A DNA stretch of 12,999 nucleotides from DASXMX01 sp036794395 (GTDB taxonomy: Bacteria; Planctomycetota; Phycisphaerae; Tepidisphaerales; Tepidisphaeraceae). Every line of letters starts with the position of its first letter. Position 1 is the first letter of the stretch. Below, piece by piece: positions 1-8,311 of the stretch. Under the pieces are notes generated by a model that saw only the letters and a list, made by a program, of their open reading frames with translations, searched no databases and was not told the DNA's origin. The position numbers and the translations under genes are program-made. The stretch is from the NCBI GenBank assembly GCA_036794395.1, contig DAIRGS010000203.1, positions 1 through 12,999 on the forward strand. Reading direction: 5' to 3'.

Positions 1-293
1 CCACTCTGCTTCTCCCCGGCAACCATCACCTGCCCCATCCCCATCGCGCTATCCCACAGTTCCGCCCAATATGGCAAATGAAGATGCTCATCATTCTCTC
101 GCTGCCCGCTCACTCGCTCGCGTCGATCCGCTTCTGCCGCCACGTCATCCAGCACACGATCCGGATCCGCGATTCGCGTAAACGGAAAGACCAAATTCCC
201 TACCCGAACCTCCGCAGTGCTTACGACGTAACGTCGTTGAATCCGCCAGAGCAGGCGGCTGCGAAGTGTTGTCGATGCGGTGGCCGTGGGCAT
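1..293 (-). CDS. Class I SAM-dependent methyltransferase-like protein (partial, N-terminal 97 codons)
   Basis: The frame opens with ATG at 293-291 and stays open to the left edge, so only the N-terminus is present. A GGAG lies three bases upstream of the ATG. The translation has an RRYVV strand, a VGNLVFPFTRIADPDRVLDD stretch (residues 31-50) and then LPYWAELWDSA at residues 73-83. A P-Y-W-A-x-L-W-x-S-A motif after a charged linker is typical just before the SAM-binding glycine loop of Methyltransf_16-like (protein-lysine or small-molecule) methyltransferases. The glycine loop itself lies beyond the window, so neither SAM binding nor the substrate can be judged. The gene is divergent from the lipoprotein gene at 354, with 60 bp between the starts, so the two probably share a control region. 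Coding is supported by composition and motif; the family call is by memory. Confidence 0.7.
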   Translation of the reverse strand, partial: MPTATASTTLRSRLLWRIQRRYVVSTAEVRVGNLVFPFTRIADPDRVLDDVAAEADRRERVSGQRENDEHLHLPYWAELWDSAMGMGQVMVAGEKQS

Positions 294-353
294 TTGCTCC
301 AACAATAGCCCCACAGGTATCCTGCTGCATCAACAGACCCGGGAGCCTTCGCA

Positions 354-584
354 ATGTGCCGCACGCGTTTAAAGTTTGTACCCGCTCAATTGGCAATGCC
401 GGTCGCACTCTCGTTTGGATTCCTTGTTGCTGGTTGCAGCATGGAACTCGAAACCGGCTACAAGTACCGCCCGCTCAACGCCAGTTCGGTGCAGCGACGC
501 GGCTACTACGCAAGCCCTTATACTCAGGAGAAGGCGGCCGCAGAACAGGAACTGAAGCAGGCACCCCGCTCCGGCGGGAAGTAG
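354..584 (+). CDS. Small lipoprotein of unknown function
   Basis: This 76-residue protein has a short basic N-terminus (CRTRLK), a hydrophobic stretch and a lipobox VAGC at about residues 25-28 followed by SMELE. This fits a signal-peptidase II lipoprotein anchored by its lipidated cysteine. The mature part is only about 48 residues, polar and tyrosine-rich (YKYRP, GYYASPY), and ends in a lysine/glutamate-rich tail; no enzyme motif is visible. The ATG at 354 is favoured because GGGAG (341-345) lies eight bases upstream. Small tyrosine-containing lipoproteins like this are common as uncharacterised genes in Planctomycetota. Function is not recognised. Confidence 0.7.
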   Translation: MCRTRLKFVPAQLAMPVALSFGFLVAGCSMELETGYKYRPLNASSVQRRGYYASPYTQEKAAAEQELKQAPRSGGK

Positions 585-707
585 TGGGAACGATCCAACT
601 CCTTTAGGGGGCGGGTGTTATCTATACTCCTTGGCAATGCTCCTCCGGCTCTTCCTCCAATTCGTCCGGGAAATCGCCCCTTACGTGGGCTAAAGTGTAG
701 ATGCCTC

Positions 708-1376
708 ATGGAGTTAGACTTAATTGATCCGGCTGACTTTGTCGCTTGTGTTCATCCACTGATCCAGGCCCAAAACTCCGTTGCGCTGATGCAATTGCTG
801 GAATCGCGCTGGACGTGCACTCAGATCACCCGATTGTTAAACGACCAGAGCCGCGACGTACGCAAAGTCGCGGCTCTTGCACTTGGTCTGGTAGGGGGGG
901 AATGTTGCGTTCCCGATCTTGCGGCTCAATTAAAAAACCCCGATCCGATGATCAACCAGATGGCCGAGCATGCCATGTGGTCCATCTGGTTTCGGTGCAG
1001 CACGATCGACGCGGGCCATGAGCTTTGCTGCGGGAGCATGGCCCTGAATCGCAAGGAATACGATCTTGCGATAAAGCATTTCAGCCGGGCCCTGGAGATC
1101 GATCCCACCTTTGCCGAAGCGTACAACCAAAGGGCGATCGTAAAATATCTCCAGGAACGCTACGACGAATCCCGCGAAGACTGCATGCGTGCCATTGAAC
1201 GCATGCCGTTTCATTTTGGGGCCTGGTCGGGAATGGGCCATTGCTACGCGCAGGAAGGCCGCTGTGCCGACGCCCTCGAATGCTATTCAAAGGCCCTGGA
1301 AATCAATCCCCACTTCTGCGGCATCGGACAAGCCGTCGGCGAATTGAAAAAGCGGCTCGGCTGCTCCGAACAATAA
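708..1376 (+). CDS. HEAT-repeat / tetratricopeptide-repeat protein
   Basis: The predicted protein has 222 residues. Residues 35-98 read as HEAT-like helical pairs (DQSRDVRKVAALALGLVG, then a second DP-containing helix pair). Three TPR units follow at about 105-134, 139-168 and 173-202, recognisable from AIKHFSRALEIDP, AEAYNQRAIV and ALECYSKALEINP with the usual small/large residue spacing. Both modules are protein-protein interaction scaffolds; no catalytic motif, signal peptide or membrane segment is visible, so a cytoplasmic adaptor role is likely. The frame could start at a GTG at 615, but the intervening 31 residues are proline/arginine-rich and do not resemble the fold, so the ATG at 708 (MELDLIDPADF) is preferred. 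No clear ribosome site precedes it. The protein is cysteine-rich for its size. Its partner is unknown. Confidence 0.8.
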   Translation: MELDLIDPADFVACVHPLIQAQNSVALMQLLESRWTCTQITRLLNDQSRDVRKVAALALGLVGGECCVPDLAAQLKNPDPMINQMAEHAMWSIWFRCSTIDAGHELCCGSMALNRKEYDLAIKHFSRALEIDPTFAEAYNQRAIVKYLQERYDESREDCMRAIERMPFHFGAWSGMGHCYAQEGRCADALECYSKALEINPHFCGIGQAVGELKKRLGCSEQ

Positions 1377-1520
1377 TTGTCCACCTCCCCAAGGCGCCTG
1401 TCCGCGCTCCCCCCACTACTCGAACCGCGGTATGGCCTCATCAAACGCAGTGCCTGTTGCACAGTGAAAAAGGAACTGCTTTCGCGCGGTACTTGTACTA
1501 AAATGCCACGAGGTGCCCGT

Positions 1521-1811
1521 ATGGATATGACGATTTCAATTCCCGAGGAGGTAGCTTTGAAGCTCAAAGAACGAGCCGCCACAAGCGGACAATCCGTGCC
1601 TGCGTATGCCGCCCAACTCGTCATCGATACCGTCACCAAGCCCACGATTGACGAGCTGCTGGCGCCCATTCGGACCGATTTCGCAAAGTCCGGCATGACT
1701 GAGGACGAGCTGCTCAGTTTTTTTCGAGGCGAGCTTGAGGCTCACCGCCAGGAGGATTCACCGCAGAGTCGCGGAGATCGCAGAGAAAACGCCAGAGGAA
1801 TGGGAGTGTGA
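1521..1811 (+). CDS. Orphan antitoxin-like protein with repeat-derived C-terminus
   Basis: The ATG at 1521 follows GAGGTG (1510-1515) at a good distance, which decides the start within a longer open frame. The first 78 residues (MTISIPEEVALKLKERAA, then a second helix, then PTIDELLAPIRTDFAKSGMTEDEL) match the general pattern of short antitoxins paired with PIN-domain toxins. These have an N-terminal ribbon/helix DNA-binding part and an acidic tail with the DE(L/I)LAP and SGM(S/T)xxEL elements that neutralises the toxin. From residue 79 (base 1756) onward the protein is encoded by the left arm of an inverted-repeat element, giving the low-complexity tail DSPQSRGDRRENARGMGV. A PIN toxin gene would be expected to start right here and none is present; the next gene is convergent. 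It is therefore an orphan, possibly a decayed toxin-antitoxin half. A possible -10 element TAAAAT lies at 1499-1504, without a convincing -35. Confidence 0.6.
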   Translation: MDMTISIPEEVALKLKERAATSGQSVPAYAAQLVIDTVTKPTIDELLAPIRTDFAKSGMTEDELLSFFRGELEAHRQEDSPQSRGDRRENARGMGV

Positions 1812-1906
1812 GCTGCGCAGAGTGCGCGACAAACTACTTAGTGATTTTGCATATTTGCTCTTGCCCGTCCTGAATTCTCTGCGTCCTCGGCGTCTCTGCG
1901 GTGAAT
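1756..1906. repeat. 151-bp inverted-repeat element (MITE-like)
   Basis: The left arm at 1756-1790 begins ATTCACCGCAGAG and the right arm at 1872-1906 ends CTCTGCGGTGAAT. The two are near-perfect reverse complements over about 31 bases, with about four mismatches near the inner ends. The roughly 80-bp centre shows no open frame of its own. Palindromes of this CACCGCAGAG...CTCTGCGGTG type recur in many bacterial genomes as short non-autonomous elements; that is from memory. It lies between the convergent antitoxin and PQQ-protein genes, supplies the stop codon of the first, and could fold as a bidirectional terminator-like hairpin. No flanking target duplication is obvious. Confidence 0.75.
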
Positions 1907-1941
1907 AATCCAGGCTAAAGCTCTCTTCGCTGAATTCTTGC

Positions 1942-4900
1942 CTATTTGGCCCCCATCAAAAAGTGCAGTTTGCTGTCTTCCGTGCGGTAACAGAGCCCGC
2001 CGTCGAATGCCTGCCAATCGTCGGTGATTCCAGTTGCGTCTTCCACTTTCACCGGATAATCCAGGCGAACGCCTTCACCCCGTGCTGTCTTGTAACGTCC
2101 AAACGCGGCGATCTGCGCCGACTTATGCCGTAGCTCGACCGCGGCGGGGGGGTTGGGTGCGCCGATGCCCGGCACGGCCACTACATTTTGCGGATCAGAG
2201 TCGTAGCCGACGAACACCAGGAAATCGCGGCCGATAAATGCATCGGTAACATCGATTTTCTGATCCGGCGCCGCCAGCGGATATTGCCCATAGATCGGTT
2301 CGGGCTGGTCGGGACGGTGGAGGTCATACGAATTACACGCATCCGGCGCGATCGTGAATAGCCGCGTGCCCGCCACGCGCAAGCGTACTTCCGGAGATTT
2401 GGACCCGGCGGCCAACGCCTGATCGATCTGTTGCTTTTCAACCTGAACTTTCACCGACTCCCCGGTATCCAGCGAATACAGGTGAACGTACTTCTGCCCG
2501 GCTTGATCGGCGCCGCCGCTGTTGGCCAACGCCAGGACCTGCTGGCCTTCGATAAGCAGTTGATCCTGCCCCTTCATTCCAAGATAGGTCGCCGGAGATC
2601 CCGAAAACCGTGTTTCAATCAATTTCGCCGGGCCTGCGTAAAGATCCTTCAGGCACATCCGGTCCGGCAGCGTGTACGCCAGAATCCCATCGGGTGACAG
2701 CGCCACGTTTTGCGGATAGCTGTTCGACATCCGCACGAAAACCTTATTGCTGCGCACATGCCCGCTGAACGTGTCCAGTACATCAAGGCGGATGTTCGAA
2801 TCCGTCTCCGAATGGATCACGGTGAAATCGTCGTTGGCAAGCACGCGATTGACGGGGCGATCGCTCAAGCGAATTTGCCACGCGAGCCTGCCATCGGCCG
2901 TTTCGAAGCACGCAACCCGGCCGGTGGTCGTGGACACAATCAGGCGATCGCCAATCGGAACAACCTGATCGATCTGCTCAGGGCCATTCACAACCGCCTT
3001 GGGCTGAACCGCCGGCACCAGCCCCGCCGGCGGAATAGCGCGGACCATTCTCCCCCGAATCATCACGTTCCGCCCACCAATGCCCCCCGGGAACGGATTG
3101 TTATTGTTGTTCATCATCGCCCCGGCCTCGGCGGCATCGCCGCCAGCCAGGGGCTCGAGCGCGGGCAGCTTAGCCAGATCGATCTTCCATGTCAGCGTCT
3201 TGGCCTCGGGGCCAAGCATGAAGAACTGCTTTGTACCCCATACAACCAGGCTGTCGCCCAGCCACGCGCAACGAACCGGCTTGTCGGTGACTTCCCGGCT
3301 TGATCCCACCGCCGCATTGCTTCCCGGATTGTATATGTTCAGCGAAGCGGGTTTGGCCGCCCAGGTCACGATCCGATCCCGCTTTTCAAAGCCGCTCAAA
3401 ACGTCCGGCAGCGCATCGACATCCGCAATCACCGCGCTACTGGCCTTGAAGGGCTTGGGGTACTTACCCGATGCATCGGGCGTGGGAGGCATCGGCATTC
3501 CAAACGCGGGCAATGTCGTCGGCGTCTTGTTTACCGAAACTTTCTTAAGCTGCTCGGCCGCTTTCGAAAACGCCGTTCCTGCCGCGATCTCCGTTCCATC
3601 TGCCAAACGCAGTGGCTTGCGGAGCTTCGGATCACTCAAGTCGCTGGCGCCTTGCCCGAGCAATCGCGCGCCGGAATTCAGATCCGTCCGGGCGAGCGCT
3701 TCGAGGATCTGCGCCCGATCCGATCCTTTGTCCTTGCGATCGAAGAACATGTCCAGCAGCACGCGTCGTGCAAGGCGAGCCTGGCCCGAATCGCCGTATG
3801 CGGTTGCCGCCGCCAGCATGGCACGGGCGGCAATCGTTGAATTCGGATACGTCTGCGCTACCGCCAGCAGCTTCGAAGGTTCCCCACTTTGCTCGGCAAC
3901 GCGCAGCGCCTCGGCTGCCTGCGTTTCGAACTTCTGGTAAATCGTTCGATCCCGGCTGATCAGCGCGTCAATGCGGTCGCGCGCCACGGCGTCAGCAGAC
4001 CGCGGCGCTTTCGCCGCTTCATCCGGCAGCGAAACAGCGCGCTGCCGCGGATCGCTCAAAATCTGCTGATATCGCTCCACCGCCGCCGGCAAATCGCCCT
4101 TGATCTGGTCAAACGCCGCACGCGCGGTTCGATAATAAACTTCCTGCTCGGGCACATACGCCGCACTTGCCGCGCGATCAAACAGCGCATCGACGCGCTG
4201 CCGGCCTTCGGCGGTTTCGTCGGCCTTCAGCTTCTGGGCAAACGTCAGGGCATCGTTGAAAATCCGATCTCGCACCGGGCCCGGCTGCATATTCGCTCCG
4301 CCGGCACGCGAGATCGCATCATCCAGCTTGGCGATCGCTGTCGCATAATCGCCCGCGGCGTACGTCACTTCCGCATAACGCAAACGCGGCTGCGGATCGT
4401 TGGGCGCACCGGCAACCTCGCGATCAAGCCGTGCTTTGGCCGCGGCTAGATCCGTGTAAACATCCACATGCTCCGGTCCCGCGATCACCGCGTGATCCGA
4501 TGTGACCACGATATTCCCCGGCCCCTCATCATCGCCCCACGTTCGCGGGTATTGCGGATAATCGCGCTCCGCGAATCCGTTCTTCAGGTTCACCATGAAC
4601 ATCCGATCCTGAAGCGGCAGATAAACCTGCGACTGAGTTAAGAACGGCCGGCCACGGATCTCCGTGCCATACCCTTCCTCCCACATCAGCATCTTCTCAT
4701 CGTTGTAGTGCGCTGGGTCGTAGGTGCGCCAATTCACCGCCACGATTGATTTGGTCCCCGCCAGCACCAGCGCATCGCCGGCCACGCCAACCAGCGTGTC
4801 ATAGCTGGGCGGCTGGATGTCGTCGCTCTTGAGCCGCTGGCCCAGGTCGTCCAGATCGATCTGCTTGAATCGCGCTCCCGTCGCGGCATCGTAAATCAGC

Positions 4901-6738
4901 AGGTTCTTACCCTCGGACGGAAGCGTAAAGACCAGCCCTTGGGAAACGATCACAGCATTGTAAGTCCATGGCTTTACCGGACTGTTTTGCGAGCCGCCCT
5001 GTTGCATTGCCACGGCGTTGAATCCATTGTTCGCCAGCGTCGCGCCCCGGCTATACGTGTTCAGCCAGGTGATCGCCCCGCTGTACACATCCACAGCCGC
5101 AACCGCGCCGCGATTGGTCTGAACAAACACGCGCCCGTTGGCAAACGCCAGGTGCGAATCGGTTGGAGCGGGCAGCGCCGATTGCCCAAACGGAAATCCG
5201 CCTGCAAATGTGCTGGAGCTCGCGACGTTCGACGCCCATCGCACCGCGCCGCTATCCAGCGCGAAGCACACCACATAAAAGTCCTCGAACCCCGCCTGCT
5301 TGCTCTCGGTGGCGCTCACCAGAACATTGTCGCCCGCCACTAGGGGCGAGCCGGTCAGTTGCAGCGACCGCAACGCTTCCTGCTTCAATTGAGCCGGCGC
5401 CATCACCCACGATTGCTTGCCAGTATTCCGATCAACGCATATCAGCCGCGTATCGATTGTCGGCAGAATGCCAAACCGCGTTTGCGATACCACTTCCCCC
5501 GTATTCATGATTGCCAGAACCGATCGATCGGTGACGGTCAGCGTGAGCTGCCGCTGACGCGAAGGATTGCCTCCTGCGGGAAACCGATATGCGCCCCCAT
5601 GCTCCACCCCGTTCGACTCCAGCCACCCCGTCAGCGGCACGCCGCTTTCCAGGTTGACGGCATAAATTCGCTGCCCATCCTGAAAGAACAAATCACCCCG
5701 GTCGATCACCGGCATCACCCCCGTCCATAGCCCGGCCTTCACATCTTCCTTGAATCGTGCCTCCGTGTTCGAGGCCTGCGCAGGATTCGGGTACGTGGGC
5801 TTGGAAAGCGCCACGCTATACAGATGCGCGCCCGGCGTGCCGTTCACCGCGGGCACGCGGTTGCGCGTCGGGTCGCCGCCAAAGGTCGTATATGAATCGG
5901 CCGCGCCGCCGCCCACAGCGCTCGGCGGAGTCTGCGCCAATTCCGCCGTCAGCGAATCCAACAGCACCACGTCGGCGCCGCGCACGGTCCCTTTCACCTG
6001 CGGATCGCGCTTTTTCAATTCCGCCAGCCGGCTCTGCGCGCCTTTTTCGTCTCCACTGAGATGGGATGCGAGCCCGGTTCGATATAAAACGCCCGCTCGA
6101 TCGGCGCCAATGTTGGGATGCCATTCGAGTAATCGATCGCCGATGTCGGATGCGGCTCGAAATTCCCCCGCTTCGAGATATTGGTCCATCAACCGCACGC
6201 CAGCCGCTTTGCCGACTTCAGTCACGAAATACCGGCTGAACACCTGGTGAAGCCCGTAGGTGCTGTTGCCCTTCACCGTATCCATCATGGCCGAAGCCTG
6301 CGCCTCGTACCGCGCCCGGTAAACTTCCAGCCCCTCGGCCGGCCAGCGCGCCAGGCGCTGCATCACCAGGTCTTCAACGCTTCGATAGAGCCGTCGTTCC
6401 GGGTCCGTATCGGAAGGCACTACCTTGGCGGCGTATTTCGGGTCGGTGAGGATTTCCTGATAGAGATCCGCCGCCTGATTCCATTCCTTGAGCCGTTCCT
6501 TGCGCTGGGCCAGTGCCAACCGTTCCTGTGCTGAAGAGCTTTCAGGGATAAACACCCCCTCGGCGGCTTCGCGGCTGTTCATGTCATTTGCCGCGGCCGG
6601 CGCGGGAAGTTGTTGGAGCGGTCCGGGCAGCAGCCTCGCTTGACCATAGACCGCGGACGCGGCGGCCAACGCCACGCCACCGGCGGCAAGCCCCGAACGA
6701 TTAAAGGCTCGCCGAACCATCCTGCGCCATTGAGACAT
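1942..6738 (-). CDS. Large exported TPR / PQQ-type beta-propeller protein
   Basis: The frame could open at a TTG at 6813, but the ATG at 6738 is chosen because GGAG sits seven bases upstream and it begins a clean signal peptide: basic MSQWRRMVRRAFNRSG, a hydrophobic alanine/glycine core, then cleavage near VYGQA|R (residue 34). The protein is 1598 residues. Residues about 70-250 are TPR-like helices (WNQAADLYQEIL). About 280-765 form a first propeller of PQQ-like blades (for example IYAVNLESG, LICVDRNTGKQSWV, VAAVDVYSGAITW). About 770-1035 is a second helical TPR block (AAGDYATAIAKLDDAI). About 1120-1590 is a second propeller (VACFETADGRLAWQI, HLYSLDTGESV). A run of five asparagines at 1210-1214 sits in a loop. 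BamB-like and PQQ-dehydrogenase-like propellers share these repeats. No quinone-binding catalytic residues are evident, so an extracytoplasmic scaffold or assembly role is more likely than an enzyme. Proteins of this build are common in Planctomycetota. It starts 55 bp after mtnP and is probably co-transcribed with it. Confidence 0.9.
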   Translation of the reverse strand: MSQWRRMVRRAFNRSGLAAGGVALAAASAVYGQARLLPGPLQQLPAPAAANDMNSREAAEGVFIPESSSAQERLALAQRKERLKEWNQAADLYQEILTDPKYAAKVVPSDTDPERRLYRSVEDLVMQRLARWPAEGLEVYRARYEAQASAMMDTVKGNSTYGLHQVFSRYFVTEVGKAAGVRLMDQYLEAGEFRAASDIGDRLLEWHPNIGADRAGVLYRTGLASHLSGDEKGAQSRLAELKKRDPQVKGTVRGADVVLLDSLTAELAQTPPSAVGGGAADSYTTFGGDPTRNRVPAVNGTPGAHLYSVALSKPTYPNPAQASNTEARFKEDVKAGLWTGVMPVIDRGDLFFQDGQRIYAVNLESGVPLTGWLESNGVEHGGAYRFPAGGNPSRQRQLTLTVTDRSVLAIMNTGEVVSQTRFGILPTIDTRLICVDRNTGKQSWVMAPAQLKQEALRSLQLTGSPLVAGDNVLVSATESKQAGFEDFYVVCFALDSGAVRWASNVASSSTFAGGFPFGQSALPAPTDSHLAFANGRVFVQTNRGAVAAVDVYSGAITWLNTYSRGATLANNGFNAVAMQQGGSQNSPVKPWTYNAVIVSQGLVFTLPSEGKNLLIYDAATGARFKQIDLDDLGQRLKSDDIQPPSYDTLVGVAGDALVLAGTKSIVAVNWRTYDPAHYNDEKMLMWEEGYGTEIRGRPFLTQSQVYLPLQDRMFMVNLKNGFAERDYPQYPRTWGDDEGPGNIVVTSDHAVIAGPEHVDVYTDLAAAKARLDREVAGAPNDPQPRLRYAEVTYAAGDYATAIAKLDDAISRAGGANMQPGPVRDRIFNDALTFAQKLKADETAEGRQRVDALFDRAASAAYVPEQEVYYRTARAAFDQIKGDLPAAVERYQQILSDPRQRAVSLPDEAAKAPRSADAVARDRIDALISRDRTIYQKFETQAAEALRVAEQSGEPSKLLAVAQTYPNSTIAARAMLAAATAYGDSGQARLARRVLLDMFFDRKDKGSDRAQILEALARTDLNSGARLLGQGASDLSDPKLRKPLRLADGTEIAAGTAFSKAAEQLKKVSVNKTPTTLPAFGMPMPPTPDASGKYPKPFKASSAVIADVDALPDVLSGFEKRDRIVTWAAKPASLNIYNPGSNAAVGSSREVTDKPVRCAWLGDSLVVWGTKQFFMLGPEAKTLTWKIDLAKLPALEPLAGGDAAEAGAMMNNNNNPFPGGIGGRNVMIRGRMVRAIPPAGLVPAVQPKAVVNGPEQIDQVVPIGDRLIVSTTTGRVACFETADGRLAWQIRLSDRPVNRVLANDDFTVIHSETDSNIRLDVLDTFSGHVRSNKVFVRMSNSYPQNVALSPDGILAYTLPDRMCLKDLYAGPAKLIETRFSGSPATYLGMKGQDQLLIEGQQVLALANSGGADQAGQKYVHLYSLDTGESVKVQVEKQQIDQALAAGSKSPEVRLRVAGTRLFTIAPDACNSYDLHRPDQPEPIYGQYPLAAPDQKIDVTDAFIGRDFLVFVGYDSDPQNVVAVPGIGAPNPPAAVELRHKSAQIAAFGRYKTARGEGVRLDYPVKVEDATGITDDWQAFDGGLCYRTEDSKLHFLMGAK

Positions 6739-6793
6739 GGGCATTCTCCACAACAAGGTGACGCGGCCCCGGGATTTCCAGATCAAGGCTCGA

Positions 6794-7804
6794 TTAGCTC
6801 CCGGCGCTTTCAAAATACTTCTTCCACAACGGCGCCAGCAGTTCCACCTGATCCGCCGGGACCCGGCTCTTATCCGACCAGATCGCCAGCTTCAGCGCCG
6901 ACAACGCCGGCGACTGTTCCAACGCCCCGGGATTCTGCGCGATCCGCCGAAGCACCCTCTTAATCAGGGTGACCGCATTGTCCGATGCCGTCCCAAGGTT
7001 GGCAATGATCTCTTTCAGCAGCTCCGCCGCGTCCGCCGGCGCCGCCCCCTCCTTTGGCTCAGCCCCGGCCGGCCTCCGCCAGCAATCATAGTCTGTCACC
7101 AGGGCAATCAGCGCGTACCCCATCTCCGCTTCCCTGGCGAGCTTCGCCTCGGGCATGCAGGTCATCCCGATCACATCTCCGCCCCATAGCCGGTGCATCA
7201 TGCTCTCGGCCCGTGTCGAAAATGCCGGCCCTTCCATGCACACGTAACAGCCGCGATTGTGCACGGTAATTGCCTGGGAGTGTGAGGCTCCCGCCGAGCC
7301 GCTGCTGGCTGAGCCGCCTCCCGCCGGAGAACCCCGCTCGGCTGGAGCCTCGCACTCCCGTAAAACCGCGCCCTCCGCTATCAACATTTGACGCAATACC
7401 GGGCAAAAGGGTTCCCCGAATTCCACGTGAACCGCCGCCCCCTCATAAAACGTATTGGAACGCTTGAAAGTCTTATCAATAATCTGATCCGCAATCACCA
7501 GATCCTTCGGCCGGAACTCATCGCGCAGGCTGCCCACCGCCCCCGATGCGATAATGTGCGTCACGCCCAGCTTCTTAAGCGCAAAGATATTGGCCCGGTA
7601 CGGCACCTGGCTCGGATTCAGTAAATGCCCCGGCCCATGCCGCGCTAAAAAGAAAACCCCCAACCCCTCCACCTCCGTCTCAACAATCGCATCGCTCGGC
7701 TTCCCAAACGGCGTCTCAACCTCATGCCGCCTGCCCTCCCCCAGCGTGCGCAACAACTCCCCCAATCCCGAACCCCCAATCAAACCCACCTTGATCTCAC
7801 TCAT
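6794..7804 (-). CDS. mtnP: S-methyl-5'-thioadenosine phosphorylase with in-frame repeat insertion
   Basis: This enzyme splits methylthioadenosine (from polyamine or ethylene-type metabolism) with phosphate into adenine and 5-methylthioribose-1-phosphate, in methionine salvage. With the ATG at 7804 the protein has 336 residues; a GTG seven codons upstream is open but adds nothing family-like. Diagnostic motifs in order: GGSGL (10-14), ARHGPGH (54-60), SGAVGSL (88-93 region), YVCMEGPAFSTRAES (187-201), MTCMPEAKLAREAE (214-227) and TDYDCW (237-242). The two aspartates of TDYD are the purine-site residues that favour a 6-amino purine, so MTA is more likely than inosine/guanosine, as known for the family. 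Residues about 149-176 (RECEAPAERG through GASHS) do not belong to the family. They are encoded by an 84-bp palindromic repeat whose removal restores the usual spacing between helix and strand. Bacterial relatives are typically about 290 residues. All catalytic motifs remain intact, so it is probably active. Confidence 0.93.
   Translation of the reverse strand: MSEIKVGLIGGSGLGELLRTLGEGRRHEVETPFGKPSDAIVETEVEGLGVFFLARHGPGHLLNPSQVPYRANIFALKKLGVTHIIASGAVGSLRDEFRPKDLVIADQIIDKTFKRSNTFYEGAAVHVEFGEPFCPVLRQMLIAEGAVLRECEAPAERGSPAGGGSASSGSAGASHSQAITVHNRGCYVCMEGPAFSTRAESMMHRLWGGDVIGMTCMPEAKLAREAEMGYALIALVTDYDCWRRPAGAEPKEGAAPADAAELLKEIIANLGTASDNAVTLIKRVLRRIAQNPGALEQSPALSALKLAIWSDKSRVPADQVELLAPLWKKYFESAGS
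7276..7359. repeat. 84-bp palindromic repeat inserted in mtnP
   Basis: The left arm 7276-7299 (begins GGGAGTGTGAGGCTCC) and right arm 7336-7359 (ends GGAGCCTCGCACTCCC) are reverse complements with 22 of 24 matches. The centre is GC-rich and itself partly self-complementary. The length, 84, is a multiple of three and no stop is created in the mtnP frame. Short repeats of the GAGTGCGAGGCTCC type, read as SGSAGAS-like peptides inside proteins, are known to me as a feature of planctomycete genomes; I cannot confirm copies elsewhere from this window alone. Confidence 0.75.
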
Positions 7805-7963
7805 ATACCCCGAGCGTAGACCCACACGCCCCCACCGGCAAGTTTGCCCACCCGCGGTTGGGCTGTCTCATTCCTGTTCCAAACCGGATGAACCCGCCCA
7901 GCACCGAGACCACAAATCAATGGCAACAATATACTTGACGCACTCCACTCATTTGTTGCGCCA

Positions 7964-8311
7964 TTAATAGCGTGCGCGATGCGCAATCAAATATACGGCC
8001 GGGATGATGTAAATCCCGTAAAACGTGATCGACCACAGGATCGCCCACAGCGCTCCGCGCCACCCACGGCTCCATATCAAGTAAACCGGCGCGGTGATGG
8101 GCCAAGTGAACAACATGATAAATTTTATGATGCTGACCAGCGGTGTACGCCGGATTCGTGCATCATTTGCGCAGGCCAACACAATGGTAATTGCAACGGT
8201 TAGCGATAGGAGTAAGTCGGCTGGACCAGACTGGACTTCCACTGCACGGTGAATTCCCCAGAGAAATGCCAATAGGTGGATGAAGATCAAGTAGACGAAT
8301 ATCGGTATCAT
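7964..8311 (-). CDS. Small polytopic membrane protein
   Basis: This 115-residue protein is strongly hydrophobic, with about four membrane segments: 1-20 (IPIFVYLIFIHLLAFLWGIH), 30-46, 60-82 (IIKFIMLFTWPITAPVYLIW) and 90-109 (WAILWSITFYGIYIIPAVYL). Short arginine-containing loops, including ANDARIRRTP and SRGWRGALW, separate them. The FTWPI-P-YLxWxRGWRG pattern resembles a family of uncharacterised planctomycete membrane proteins. The ATG at 8311 has GGGAG seven bases upstream, supporting the start. It lies 159 bp upstream of mtnP on the same strand. Function not recognised. Confidence 0.75.
   Translation of the reverse strand: MIPIFVYLIFIHLLAFLWGIHRAVEVQSGPADLLLSLTVAITIVLACANDARIRRTPLVSIIKFIMLFTWPITAPVYLIWSRGWRGALWAILWSITFYGIYIIPAVYLIAHRARY

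Noticed and set aside
145..408. Minus-strand 87-residue frame
   Set aside because: It overlaps the methyltransferase start in another frame and the lipoprotein gene; its translation shows no fold-like pattern while the methyltransferase frame does.
615..707. N-terminal extension of the HEAT/TPR protein from a GTG at 615
   Set aside because: The 31 extra residues are proline/arginine-rich and unlike the domain; the ATG at 708 starts right before the folded region.
3080..3940. Plus-strand 286-residue open frame
   Set aside because: It lies wholly opposite the PQQ/TPR gene, has no recognisable motif, and is explained by high G+C codon composition of the opposite strand.
7837..7848. GGCAAGTTTGCC near-palindrome upstream of mtnP as an operator
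   Set aside because: A five-base stem with a two-base loop is too common in G+C-rich DNA, and there is no second copy in the window to support a regulator site.
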